From the IMG/VR virus record IMGVR_UViG_3300047321_000093, positions 1 to 64,000 of that record: a DNA stretch of 64,000 bases. One strand, given 5' to 3'. Of the stretch, positions 17,323 through 25,340 are shown piece by piece. Each line of letters opens with the position of its first letter. Position 1 is the first letter of the stretch. Origin of the DNA: a virus. The notes below the pieces were generated by a model. The model saw nothing but the letters and a program-made list of their open reading frames with translations. It searched no databases and was not told where the DNA came from. The position numbers and the translations under genes were made by a program.

Positions 17323-18771
17323 TCATTTCTTCTTGCGCAAGCGTTTTAGCCATGAAACGGCAGAGCCGGAATCGCCCGTCAGCTTCGACATATCTGGCAA
17401 GTCCATCTCGCCGGGTGGCGGGGCGTTCTTTTCCTGTTCTTCGGCTTCGGCAATCGCTTCATCCGTGATCCCGCCAAACATGCCGGTATTCGGTGCGGAC
17501 GCCTTAAGCTCCTTCATGCCGTCGCTGATCTTGAGCAGGTTCGCATCCACCGCGGCAGTCACAGCTTCCACGGTCGACTTGGCGATTGTGGATTTCTCCA
17601 CCTCGCTCATTTCCTGAAGGTTGCGGAACTCGAATCCGAAGTCGTCGGGCAACGGTTTGCCGAGCGATGACATCGACATGACAGAGAGCAGACGATGCAA
17701 CGGATTGCGCAGACGTCGTTCCTGGTTCTGCTTGACCTTCTCGTGCCACTGCTTCATCTCGCCTTCGCCAGTCGCGCTCAGGCCGGTTGGAGACTGGCCG
17801 AACAGACGGGTGAATGGCATTCCTAATGCGCCGCACAATTGCTGTGCGAACTGGGTCAGCATGTCAGACAGGCCGGAGAACGCGTATGTGTGCGCCTCGA
17901 ACTTGTCTTCAGAGTCGACGAGAGTCATTCCCTCGTTGGTTTGAGCAAAGCGGGTGAACTCGATTTGCGCCTTGAGACCAGCCAGTGCAGGGCCGCCCAT
18001 GGCGACGATCTCACGGAGGCCTTTCACCGTCATTGTTCGGAGATGCGCCTTATAGATCAACTGGCCGGCGCCAACAGACGCGCTATCGAATGCAATGAGG
18101 CGATCCCACATCGGCTCGAGGACCGATAGGCCCCAGCCGTTCTCACTGACGCGTTGATAAAACGGCAAGTCCATGCCATCCATACGGATCACGCGCGAGT
18201 AGTGAATCTTCGCTTTCGGTATCGCCGCATAGTCAGCAATGACGTTGTAATAGACCGGTTTACCCATGTCCGGGCCGAAGTCGGTTACCACCTCGCCAAC
18301 GGGCGGAGACACCATCCAGCGATCAAGAATCAGCAGGCCCTTGAACTGGTCTTTGCCGATCGACTCCACACGCAATGGAGTAGCGAAGTCTTGCCCATCA
18401 ATCAGCATGACTGCTAGACAGCCGCCGTACAGATTCGCCCACTTGCCATCGTCGCACAGCGCATCCCAGATCGCCAGGCGCATCATGTCGCGCTCGAGCA
18501 GCGAAATATCTTCCGGCTCTAGCCCGGACATCTCGATACCGCACCGGGTCATATCTTCCGGCATCGCATCGACCGCAGCGCGGACCACCCAACTACCGCG
18601 GTAGGCGGCTTCGAGGTTGATCCGGTTGCGGCTTTGATACGAAAGCGCGTAGGACGACGCAGACGACTGGTTATTCGTTCCCCAGCCCAGGTTAGCGGAC
18701 GCGTTGACGAATGAATCGTTGGTACGCGCCACCGTCACGCCTGCCTTCTGGTTTCGACGTGACTTAGACAT
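17323..18771 (-). CDS. portal protein (DUF1073)
   Basis: 482 aa, matching DUF1073 portal proteins. Conserved segments include RGSWVVRAAVDAMPEDMTR (about 58-76) and the helical stem around 330-400. The C-terminus is basic (LKRLRKKK). The ring forms the DNA channel and the head-tail vertex. Databases sometimes label this family Acb1-like (anti-CBASS); the position behind the terminase and full length argue for the portal role. Confidence 0.85.
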   Translation of the reverse strand: MSKSRRNQKAGVTVARTNDSFVNASANLGWGTNNQSSASSYALSYQSRNRINLEAAYRGSWVVRAAVDAMPEDMTRCGIEMSGLEPEDISLLERDMMRLAIWDALCDDGKWANLYGGCLAVMLIDGQDFATPLRVESIGKDQFKGLLILDRWMVSPPVGEVVTDFGPDMGKPVYYNVIADYAAIPKAKIHYSRVIRMDGMDLPFYQRVSENGWGLSVLEPMWDRLIAFDSASVGAGQLIYKAHLRTMTVKGLREIVAMGGPALAGLKAQIEFTRFAQTNEGMTLVDSEDKFEAHTYAFSGLSDMLTQFAQQLCGALGMPFTRLFGQSPTGLSATGEGEMKQWHEKVKQNQERRLRNPLHRLLSVMSMSSLGKPLPDDFGFEFRNLQEMSEVEKSTIAKSTVEAVTAAVDANLLKISDGMKELKASAPNTGMFGGITDEAIAEAEEQEKNAPPPGEMDLPDMSKLTGDSGSAVSWLKRLRKKK

Positions 18772-18816
18772 GCTAGAAGAATTTCCTTTTTTGTGGCGCG
18801 AGGCCTCGGAGTAGTT

Positions 18817-20199
18817 TTACCCTGCAAGCTTCGCCCAAATATCCAGATTTGTTCCGCCAGGGGCGTAGCACATCACAAAAGCATCTGCAAGGTTGGGCGA
18901 GGCGACCTCGCGCTTTGCAAGATCCTTCTTGCTCTCGACCTTCACGCGGCCGTTCTGGTCATAATCGCGCTTCGGCGTCGACAACTCGTCGATCAGGCGA
19001 TCCAGGTGAGGGCAATCAGCAGAGATGCTGATCAACTTGTCGTCGGCGAATTTCTCGCCGCGGCGAATCGCATTGAAGGTGTTGCGAAACCGGTCTGCCA
19101 CCAGCCACCACGCTTGCGCCTTGATGTTGCTGAACATGTCCTTGTTCGTGACCTTTGGCTGATATTCGCGATCCGGCTCCCACACAGCCCCGCCAGCGTT
19201 GAATTTCTCGTAACGCACAGGGAAGCGATCGGTCGACGACTCATTGACTTCCTTGAACTTGGCGCCGGCAGAAGCCCCAACACCAATAGAGTCATAGATG
19301 ATCTTTGCGTCACGCTCTTTGGCGGCGACATAGGTCCGGCTGCACGATTTCAGCAACTCGTCTTCGCCAGCCTTCCATTCATCGACCCACGAAACCACAG
19401 AGCCATGCGCAAACACGTTAGCGCACTTGTCGGCGCCAGAATCTGCAACGTCGAAGCCAATACGCTTGGCGCCGGATGGCTCGATACCCAGTGCCTTATG
19501 CGCGTCGATAGCAGCCATAATCCACGAGCGCTTGATGATCGCTTCGTCATCGTCGTCCTTGGGCTGGCCAAGGTAGATGTGCGCGAACTCGTCTTCGTCT
19601 TCCGCCTGAGCGGCTTCGATGACGTCGCGCATCGTCTGCGAGAGAAACGGATTCTCGTCGTAGTTGATCAGCCGCTTGACCGTCCGCGGCGGCGGATTGG
19701 TCACAAACCGCTTGTAGACGAAATCCGTTGCCAGGCGAGGGTTGAAGATCAGCCAGTGCTGCGAGCCCTGCTTGCGGATGGTCGGCTCGAGAACCTTCCA
19801 TTGCGCTTCGGTCAAAAGGTGCGCCTCTTCCGACCAGTGAATGTCGATCGATTCAATCGACTTCACTTCGTCAATCTGGCGCCAGAGCCCGTAGAACACG
19901 AACTCGCTGCCCGTCGCCGTGCAGATGATCTTGTTGTCTAAAATGCGGAACTTTGACCGCAGGCCGAAGCGCTCAATCTGGATCTTCAGCAAGCTATAGA
20001 CCGAATCCTCAATACGATTCTGAAACTGGCGCGTGCAAAGAAACTTCAGTTTCATCTGCTGCGCGAGGAAGATCGCGAAGCCGGCTGCGTCCCATGACTT
20101 GGAACTGGACCGGCCGCCATAGAGCACGCGGTTGCGTGCCGGCGTCATCCAGAAGGATCGCAAGCATGGGTTAAGGCTTGGTGCCCCCATAGAAATCAT
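18817..20199 (-). CDS. terL: terminase large subunit (PBSX type)
   Basis: 460 aa. The ATPase motor has a Walker A-type G-G-R-S-S-S-K-S (28-35) and Walker B-type I-D-I-H-W-S-E-E (about 118-125). The nuclease domain has acidic motifs GFDVADS (about 247) and NLADAF near the C-terminus. It drives DNA packaging and cuts the concatemer. The start at 20199 overlaps terS by 29 bases; MGAPSLNPCL three codons later is an alternative. Confidence 0.92.
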   Translation of the reverse strand: MISMGAPSLNPCLRSFWMTPARNRVLYGGRSSSKSWDAAGFAIFLAQQMKLKFLCTRQFQNRIEDSVYSLLKIQIERFGLRSKFRILDNKIICTATGSEFVFYGLWRQIDEVKSIESIDIHWSEEAHLLTEAQWKVLEPTIRKQGSQHWLIFNPRLATDFVYKRFVTNPPPRTVKRLINYDENPFLSQTMRDVIEAAQAEDEDEFAHIYLGQPKDDDDEAIIKRSWIMAAIDAHKALGIEPSGAKRIGFDVADSGADKCANVFAHGSVVSWVDEWKAGEDELLKSCSRTYVAAKERDAKIIYDSIGVGASAGAKFKEVNESSTDRFPVRYEKFNAGGAVWEPDREYQPKVTNKDMFSNIKAQAWWLVADRFRNTFNAIRRGEKFADDKLISISADCPHLDRLIDELSTPKRDYDQNGRVKVESKKDLAKREVASPNLADAFVMCYAPGGTNLDIWAKLAG

Positions 20200-20695
20200 C
20201 TAGCGTCATGGTCGGTCGTTCTTCGGCGTCCAGCGGCTTGTCCTTGTTGGCGGCAAGCAGGTTCAGGGCGATCTTCCCGGATTCGTTGGCGAGCGACGTG
20301 AGCGCAGCAATACCGCGCAAGCTCTCACCGCTGGATAGCGGAGAAGCGTCGTCGATCTTCTCGACTTCGGAATGGGCGAGAGCACTGAGGCGGTGAGCGG
20401 TGGCCGCGCCATAGTCTGCGGCACTCAGAATGTGGTTGTTAAGCGAAGCTAGCCTGGCAGCATAACTTTGTGTATTAATCTGCGAAGAAACGGGAAGCTT
20501 TCGAAGTTCCGTTTGCGCCGTAACCAGTTGATTCGCAATGGCTTTTACTTTTTCTACCCGCGAAGTTAACTTGAGACGGATCGCCGTTTCTGAGACGCCG
20601 TACTCCCGGGCGAGAGCCCGCCTGGGCTCACCTTCGAGCAGGCGTCGCTCAATGTCAACCCATTGGGCCTCGTTCAGTTTCGATGGACGCCCCAT
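20171..20695 (-). CDS. terS: terminase small subunit
   Basis: 174 aa from ATG 20695 (MGRPSKLNEAQW). Residues about 8-40 form a helix-turn-helix (RRALAREYGVSETAIR), typical of DNA-recognition subunits. The C-terminal helices would oligomerise and contact TerL. The gene overlaps the upstream GIY-YIG gene by 41 bases and the downstream terL by 29. Confidence 0.85.
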   Translation of the reverse strand: MGRPSKLNEAQWVDIERRLLEGEPRRALAREYGVSETAIRLKLTSRVEKVKAIANQLVTAQTELRKLPVSSQINTQSYAARLASLNNHILSAADYGAATAHRLSALAHSEVEKIDDASPLSSGESLRGIAALTSLANESGKIALNLLAANKDKPLDAEERPTMTLDDFYGGTKP

Positions 20696-21284
20696 ACTCT
20701 TTAACTTCTCGGCTGAAAGGAATGTTACGGATGACGAGGAGGGACTCGAGATACTCGATGTACTCGGCATCAGGCATTAGCCGTTTTCGATTCACCGCGT
20801 CCAATATCCTGTCCATTGCTCTGGACAAGTCGCGGGCCTCGCGAGAGACACCAAAGAGGCACAATCGCCGGAGATCATCCGGCGTGAGGTCGAACCATTC
20901 GCCAGCGATGCGCTTGGCCTTCATGAAGGCGTGAAGTTCACTTTCGAATTCGCGGGCATTCAAAACATAGAACGATGCGACCACCCGGATATCAAATGGC
21001 AGCTTAACGTTGAACGTCGCCACGCGATCGCGGAGATTATTGGCCTTTCCGATCTTGTGCTTTGTGACGCCTTCGTGCGTTCCCTCGATGATATAGACGT
21101 AGCCGAATCTATTGTCGCGCGCGATTTGCTTCATGAGCGGCGCCAGCCACTCTTCGTCTGCGTGTCCGCTTAGATCGCGAAACAGAGTTGTGAGCGTCAA
21201 GCCATAACCTGAATCTGGAATCGCCATGATGGCGCTCATATCAGGAATTTTCGCTTCGAGTGCCTCTAGAAGACCGTTGCTCAT
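20655..21284 (-). CDS. GIY-YIG family nuclease (T5orf172/MUG113 type)
   Basis: 209 aa. Residues about 60-125 contain Y-V-Y-I-I-E...HKIGKANNLRDRVATFN and a later FESELHAFMKAKR, the GIY-YIG-like core of the T5orf172 group. It is the first gene upstream of terS. HNH nucleases next to terminases assist cos cleavage in other phages, so a packaging role is possible; a solitary homing nuclease is the alternative. It is coupled (ATGA) to the HTH gene before it. Confidence 0.72.
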   Translation of the reverse strand: MSNGLLEALEAKIPDMSAIMAIPDSGYGLTLTTLFRDLSGHADEEWLAPLMKQIARDNRFGYVYIIEGTHEGVTKHKIGKANNLRDRVATFNVKLPFDIRVVASFYVLNAREFESELHAFMKAKRIAGEWFDLTPDDLRRLCLFGVSREARDLSRAMDRILDAVNRKRLMPDAEYIEYLESLLVIRNIPFSREVKEYGASIETERGPMG

Positions 21285-21463
21285 TCCACGATCTCCTTAG
21301 CCAGGAGAAGAACTCGCATGTACTCGACCGCCCACGCCGGCAAAGGCGAATGACCTTGCATCCACCGGCTAATAGTCGTTGCGTCAACACCAGTGCGCCG
21401 CGCGAACTCAGCCTGACTCCAGCCGAGTTGCGAAAGGGCGTCTTTGAATTTTTCGGGTTTCAT
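21281..21463 (-). CDS. small XRE-family HTH regulator
   Basis: 60 aa, a complete Cro/CI-type helix-turn-helix: ALSQLGWSQAEFARRTGVDA followed by TTISRWMQG. Standing just before the late operon, it may regulate late transcription. Upstream, GTGATGC occurs twice on the minus strand in the 48-base gap with the metallophosphoesterase gene, possible operator half-sites. Confidence 0.7.
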   Translation of the reverse strand: MKPEKFKDALSQLGWSQAEFARRTGVDATTISRWMQGHSPLPAWAVEYMRVLLLAKEIVE

Positions 21464-21511
21464 GCAAACATTTTAGCATCACGCATATACTGTGCGCCAT
21501 AAACATCTGCA

Positions 21512-22498
21512 TCACGCCGATTTCTTTCTCTTGAACGTCAGATAATCCGCGCCTTCCTCGGCATCCCAGAAAATCTTGATCAGATCGGGGTGAGTCGGCG
21601 GTAGGTCGGGGTCGATGACCGTCACCGCACACGGCGAAAGATGCTGGTCGCGGAATCCGCGTTCCCGCGCATAACGGTCGTGCACCTTGTAGCTGGCGAT
21701 CTGGACCGCGTGCATCGTAATGCCGCTATCCGGGTCTTTCAGTACGCCATAGCCTGAAACGTGTTTGTGTCCGCAGATGGCGACGTGATCGCGGATCCCG
21801 AAGTGCAGGGCCTTCGTTGCGCCGTGCACCGGGTTGTACATTGAATGGCCGGCGAAGTCATGACGCGCGTTGATGCGGACAATCGCCTTGTTCGGGAAGG
21901 TCAGCGCGAGGCGCACTTCGCTATCCTGATACAGCGAGCCGGCCTGCTGCGTGATCCAGCGGATCGGGTCACCGGTACCGCTCCAGGCGTCGTGGTTGCC
22001 GCCGATCAGATACAGCCAGGGCGTGTTCGTCAGGAACCACTCGGCGAGTTGCCAAGCCTCTGCTGCGCTTGTGCTTTGCTCGGCGTAGAGTCGGCCAAGC
22101 CGGCCTACCCAGTTGTTCGTCGTGTCGCCAATGTTCGCGCCGTAGAGGCCATCGACCGTGCGGCACAGTTCCATGTGACGTTCAAGCATCGCCAGATCCG
22201 TGCCGTCGTCGTCGACGTGCGGATCACCGAAATGCAGGATGCCGATTGCGCCCCGATCCTTGATCCTGACCGGAATGAGCTGGCGCGACTTCTCGTGCTT
22301 GATCTTCTGAGCGTATTGCGCTTTGCGGCGCTCGATCAGATCGGCAACGGGTAACAGCGCGTCTTCCGGATGGTCGACTTCAAACGTTGCCGACTTCATG
22401 CGGGAGCGTAGCGTGCTTTCCGGAATGCCCAGTTCGCGGGCAGCCGGTCGGATTCCACCGTAGGCTTCAACGGCTTTCTGTAAGTCGAGAATGACCAC
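21512..22498 (-). CDS. HTH-metallophosphoesterase
   Basis: 328 aa from GTG 22498 (read MVILDLQKAVEAYGG). An ATG at 22525 lies inside a terminator hairpin and is unlikely. Residues about 10-30 form a DNA-binding HTH (GIRPAARELGIPESTLRSR). The calcineurin-like metal sites follow in order: GDPH, GD, GGNHD and CGHKH. A DNA- or nucleotide-directed phosphoesterase is expected. The HTH fusion suggests site-directed activity on DNA. Confidence 0.8.
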   Translation of the reverse strand: MVILDLQKAVEAYGGIRPAARELGIPESTLRSRMKSATFEVDHPEDALLPVADLIERRKAQYAQKIKHEKSRQLIPVRIKDRGAIGILHFGDPHVDDDGTDLAMLERHMELCRTVDGLYGANIGDTTNNWVGRLGRLYAEQSTSAAEAWQLAEWFLTNTPWLYLIGGNHDAWSGTGDPIRWITQQAGSLYQDSEVRLALTFPNKAIVRINARHDFAGHSMYNPVHGATKALHFGIRDHVAICGHKHVSGYGVLKDPDSGITMHAVQIASYKVHDRYARERGFRDQHLSPCAVTVIDPDLPPTHPDLIKIFWDAEEGADYLTFKRKKSA

Positions 22499-22874
22499 GG
22501 TTTGGATCCAAATAAAAAAGCCCATGCCTTTCAGCGCGGGCGACTAGCAGGGGAAGCTAGTGAATATGGGGTTGAAGGTTACCGCGCTCGGCCCGCTATG
22601 CCCGTAGGCTGCTATCGCAGTGCGCGGCCGACTCTGTTTCACCTTCGTGGATGGCGGCTGACCAGAACGTTCGTCAACTCAATTCGGATTTGTGCACGAC
22701 CCGATTTGATACCCGGAGTCTCACCGGTATGAGCCAACCGCCATGCATGAAGATGCTCTTGGGCCACCGAATCAGCACTTTGGCCGACTCTCGCTGCCCG
22801 CGAGATACAAATCAGGTGCTCCCCTCATCCGTGACAAGCTGCCGGGCCTACCGGCTGACGAGGGAAGCGGGGGA
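22499..22874 (-). ncRNA. candidate structured RNA upstream of the metallophosphoesterase gene
   Basis: This 376-base gap has no convincing gene. On the minus strand it can form several helices: TCTCGC/GCGAGA, ATACCGG/CCGGGTAT, CTGC-GATA-GCAG enclosed by TCGGCC/GGCCGA and AAGGT/ACCTT, and a long-range CCTGATTTG/CAAATCGGG pairing. It ends in a terminator. Structured RNA is an inference from pairing by eye; it could instead be a leader of the downstream gene. Confidence 0.35.
22512..22545 (-). terminator. terminator before the metallophosphoesterase gene
   Basis: On the minus strand GCCC...GGGC closes a G/C-rich hairpin followed by T6. It would end the transcript of the gene-free stretch and makes the upstream ATG of the phosphoesterase implausible. 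Confidence 0.6.
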
Positions 22875-22967
22875 TCATCGCTTACCGTTGACCTTCTCAA
22901 CCAGGTCAGCAAAGAGAATTGCGGCTATCGCTATACTGAATAGAGCGCCGAGAACGTGAATAGTCAT
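22875..22967 (-). CDS. 30-aa membrane peptide
   Basis: MTIHVLGALFSIAIAAILFADL followed by a short charged tail: one transmembrane segment. The start is preceded by GGTGA. It is the last of a chain of tiny genes. Function unknown. Confidence 0.5.
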   Translation of the reverse strand: MTIHVLGALFSIAIAAILFADLVEKVNGKR

Positions 22968-22992
22968 GATCCGTCACCGCCCATCTCTCACC

Positions 22993-23067
22993 TCAATCCA
23001 GTTTGTCCATCGGATCGCAGCACTGCCGACCATCTACTAACTCGCGTGCGCACCACCAGCACCTCAC
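22993..23067 (-). CDS. 24-aa cysteine-rich peptide
   Basis: GTG start overlapping the previous stop as GTGA. The sequence has a CxxC near the start (R-C-W-W-C-A) and a C-C pair further on, suggesting a mini zinc site. Very short, so coding status is uncertain; coupling supports it. Confidence 0.35.
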   Translation of the reverse strand: MRCWWCARELVDGRQCCDPMDKLD

Positions 23068-23162
23068 GGCTCGGAGACGTCGATAAGCCAGTCTGCCCAT
23101 TCTGTATAACCTTGCGCCAGTCCAATGTGAACGGTGGATAGCCAGAGCATCCATGCAGTCAT
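23064..23162 (-). CDS. 32-aa peptide
   Basis: MTAWMLWLSTVHIGLAQGY, then an acidic amphipathic end. ATG overlaps the previous stop as ATGA and its own stop overlaps the next GTG. Hydrophobic N-terminus could insert in a membrane. No family known. Confidence 0.4.
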   Translation of the reverse strand: MTAWMLWLSTVHIGLAQGYTEWADWLIDVSEP

Positions 23163-23290
23163 TGGCGACATTGCAATCTCCGAAGTTCGTCCAGCTTGGC
23201 GATGTACCAGGCCTTAAGCGCCGGGTCGAGATTGCGTTGACGCTCTAGCGCCTGCTCAATGTCATCGATCAGTTTCTGTGCTTCAGTCAT
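23159..23290 (-). CDS. 43-aa hypothetical protein
   Basis: Starts MTEAQKLIDDIEQALERQ with GGAAGAATTC before the ATG. Entirely helical and charged; the first gene of an overlapping chain of four tiny ORFs. Confidence 0.5.
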   Translation of the reverse strand: MTEAQKLIDDIEQALERQRNLDPALKAWYIAKLDELRRLQCRQ

Positions 23291-23351
23291 GAATTCTTCC
23301 GGGTCTTACTCTCCCGGCAGAGCGGCATTGCGCCACGGCGGGACAATCGGG

Positions 23352-23570
23352 CTACTGTGAAGCAGCCGCGGGGAGATCGAATAGGGCTTCAGCGGCTTTG
23401 CGCGCATGCCAGCCCTTGCGGACAGTCAGCACTGGCCGACTTGCTACCGGCGCATTCGCCGCAGCTTCAGCCGCGCGCTTTGCCTTGTTCGCAGCCTCAG
23501 CTTGTCTACGCTCCGCGACTTGCTCTGGATTACCGTAGTCGCCTGATTCGAGAGGGACGGGGAAGCGCAT
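23352..23570 (-). CDS. 72-aa hypothetical protein
   Basis: From ATG 23570 (MRFPVPLESGDYGNPEQ). A long Ala/Lys/Glu helix (about 20-45) is followed by a basic part. The upstream in-frame extension crosses a terminator and is rejected. No family recognised. Confidence 0.55.
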   Translation of the reverse strand: MRFPVPLESGDYGNPEQVAERRQAEAANKAKRAAEAAANAPVASRPVLTVRKGWHARKAAEALFDLPAAASQ

Positions 23571-23580
23571 GGCGGGGCTG

Positions 23581-23620
23581 AAAAAGAAAAAACCCGCGCA
23601 GCTTTCGCTGGAACGGGTTT
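23581..23620 (-). terminator. terminator downstream of the Q-like gene
   Basis: Minus-strand AACCCG/CGGGTT arms around a loop, followed by T6. It ends the transcript of the 23704-24138 gene. If that gene encodes an antiterminator, this is the first terminator it could act on. Confidence 0.7.
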
Positions 23621-23703
23621 CTACTGAGACGGCTATACCTCGCATTCAGCGAAAGTAAGCTCAGGCACGTGGGCCGAATACAGTCATCTCAATCTGGCTC
23701 CGA

Positions 23704-24138
23704 TTATAGATGAACGGATTCGGGTATACAACCATCTTTTGCAACAATTTCCAGAAATTCTTTTGCCGTCAGTTTTGCGACACTTTGACGAAGCGCGGCG
23801 CGAGATTCGGCGATCACCAGTTCAAACTTCCGGCCTCGCAAAACAACGTTGTGACTCTTGCGCATGCGAATCTGAATTTGGTCCGGCGACATCATCCATA
23901 TGTACTGGTATTTCAACGTCCACTTGGCGACATGATTGGGCATCATCGACCATGCCTTCTCAACCAGCCATCCGTCGCGCTCATCCTTGGTCATCAATGG
24001 CGTGTCGCGCGGCTTCTCGGCATCCCGGAGCATCACATACCATTTCGCCCATGCAGCACACTCACCGGATTGAAAGCGGGGCGAGCGGACGACGCGTGAC
24101 CAATTCTCTAGGCGCGCTTCAATGTTCTCAAAGTCCAT
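23704..24138 (-). CDS. putative late regulator (Q-like position)
   Basis: 144 aa from ATG 24138 (MDFENIEARLENWSRVVRS). It contains AWSMMPNHVAKWTLKYQYIWM and later a helix suggestive of DNA binding (MSPDQIQIRMRKSHN). Such small proteins often sit last in the early operon of Burkholderia prophages, where lambda has Q. It has its own promoter and is followed by a terminator. Antitermination or late activation is inferred from position; no catalytic motif is seen. Confidence 0.5.
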   Translation of the reverse strand: MDFENIEARLENWSRVVRSPRFQSGECAAWAKWYVMLRDAEKPRDTPLMTKDERDGWLVEKAWSMMPNHVAKWTLKYQYIWMMSPDQIQIRMRKSHNVVLRGRKFELVIAESRAALRQSVAKLTAKEFLEIVAKDGCIPESVHL

Positions 24139-24190
24139 CTCCACCCCCGCACACAATCTGTTGTGAAAGACAACGCTATTTGACGGCTAT

Positions 24191-24219
24191 ATTGTACCCG
24201 ATAACGTTTCGCACTACAA
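24191..24219 (-). promoter_or_regulatory. sigma70-type promoter for the Q-like gene
   Basis: Minus strand -35 TTGTAG (24219-24214), 17-base spacer, -10 TACAAT (24196-24191), about 53 bases upstream of the ATG. An inverted repeat CGTTTC/GAAACG brackets the -35 box and may be an operator. Confidence 0.6.
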
Positions 24220-24251
24220 ATGAAACGCGTTGTCAATCACCTATTTTGCGA

Positions 24252-24488
24252 TCATTGCAGGCTTCTCGGAACATCGGGCAACGGCATCCAATGCGTGTGA
24301 ACTTGCCCTTGTACGAATCGCGGAGCGGCCGGGTATTCCATCCATGCGCCGAACAACCAGTAGGCCACACTTATCGCGTAGACGTTTTCGGTCTTGCGCG
24401 TGTCTTCATCGTATGTCGGCGTAACGTTGTACGTCAGGATGCGCGTGCCGTCGCGCGGCGCTGTTTCAATCGATTGCCATTTGCTCAT
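24252..24488 (-). CDS. DUF551 protein
   Basis: 78 aa from ATG 24488. It opens MSKWQSIETAPRDGTRILTY and ends with THWMPLPD, the two signatures of DUF551 phage proteins. Function unknown. ATGA overlap with the previous gene. Confidence 0.75.
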   Translation of the reverse strand: MSKWQSIETAPRDGTRILTYNVTPTYDEDTRKTENVYAISVAYWLFGAWMEYPAAPRFVQGQVHTHWMPLPDVPRSLQ

Positions 24489-24820
24489 CTCTCTTCTCCA
24501 GTCAAATTGATCCATTCGTATCGGACGACGTCCTCGTGCTGCTTCAGCTTTTGCTCTGTCTCCCAGACGAACCGGGAGTTGCCGGATTTGCGGGCTGCGG
24601 CCAGTATTGCGTCTTGCAGATCGCCGCCTTCCTCCCGCGCCACCTTACACACCGGCATCGGCGGATAGTTGTGCACTTCGGGCAACCTGTCGCGGTTCTT
24701 CCGCGCATGCATCGTCGGCGCCACATACCGCGGGCGGTGGAGGAGGCAGACCGCAGCGAACACGGCGCAGTTGAATACGCCGAGACCGTAGAAGGCGGCG
24801 CAGAGGATTACTGTTTTCAC
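24485..24820 (-). CDS. small membrane-anchored protein
   Basis: 111 aa from GTG 24820, which overlaps the previous stop. An N-terminal transmembrane helix (TVILCAAFYGLGVFNCAVFA) is followed by a soluble helical part. A long upstream extension lies in two other genes and is rejected. No family recognised. Confidence 0.6.
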   Translation of the reverse strand: MKTVILCAAFYGLGVFNCAVFAAVCLLHRPRYVAPTMHARKNRDRLPEVHNYPPMPVCKVAREEGGDLQDAILAAARKSGNSRFVWETEQKLKQHEDVVRYEWINLTGEER

Positions 24821-25002
24821 TTCTTTCTCCCAATCAGGAATCCGAGCATGGCGGGTACGCCCATCAGCGATAGAATTTCGAGAGATATACCCCAGGGCGC
24901 AGCAGTTCCTACCAGCGCCACTCCCACCCAGAGAAAGAGAAAGATCAGCACGTTGACGGGGTTCGTGACGAACTCCGCGACTCGCTCGATTAGATTGATC
25001 AT
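24817..25002 (-). CDS. 61-aa two-helix membrane protein
   Basis: Two hydrophobic segments (about 17-36 and 40-57) and a basic C-terminus GRKK. It could act as a holin-like or host-membrane protein, but it lies in the early operon. Coupled to both neighbours by 4-base overlaps. Confidence 0.6.
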   Translation of the reverse strand: MINLIERVAEFVTNPVNVLIFLFLWVGVALVGTAAPWGISLEILSLMGVPAMLGFLIGRKK

Positions 25003-25340
25003 GCTTTCTCCTTGCGCGCAGCAACGGCCGCAGCGTTGTACAGGTCAATGGCATCCATGCCGAACTCCCCGAACAGGGATTCACATCGATCGCGGAAGAA
25101 TCCGTGAAACTCGCGCAGCGCTCGCACCTCGGCGATGAGGGCGAGGATTGCGGCGGGGTTGGTGGCTGCGATGAAGTCGCGGTTCTCTTGCTCCGACTCA
25201 TAGTTGCCCGTAGTCATTGATACGCGGCATATGTCGTGCTGAGCGCCTGTCCCGTGCGTATTGACTCCGTGATGTGCGGAGTACCACGGCCCTGGCGTCG
25301 CTGCCTTCGCCAACCTATCCAACTCGTCTAGATTTGTCAT
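24999..25340 (-). CDS. Ea22-like protein
   Basis: 113 aa. It starts MTNLDELDRLAKAATPGPW and contains NRDFIAATNPAAILALIAEV, the pattern of the ead/Ea22-like family, common accessory early proteins with no known activity. ATGA overlaps at both ends. Confidence 0.72.
   Translation of the reverse strand: MTNLDELDRLAKAATPGPWYSAHHGVNTHGTGAQHDICRVSMTTGNYESEQENRDFIAATNPAAILALIAEVRALREFHGFFRDRCESLFGEFGMDAIDLYNAAAVAARKEKA

Noticed and set aside
17323-18771. Anti-CBASS (Acb1) function for the DUF1073 gene
   Set aside because: Full-length portal at the canonical place behind terL; no other portal candidate exists, so the Acb1 label is likely a database carry-over.
22651-22959. 102-aa plus-strand ORF
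   Set aside because: No ribosome site or family; antisense to the structured stretch and to the tiny coupled ORFs.
24821-25201. N-terminal extension of the 24485-24820 gene
   Set aside because: It runs through two other coupled genes in a different frame; the GTG at 24820 overlaps the previous stop as expected.
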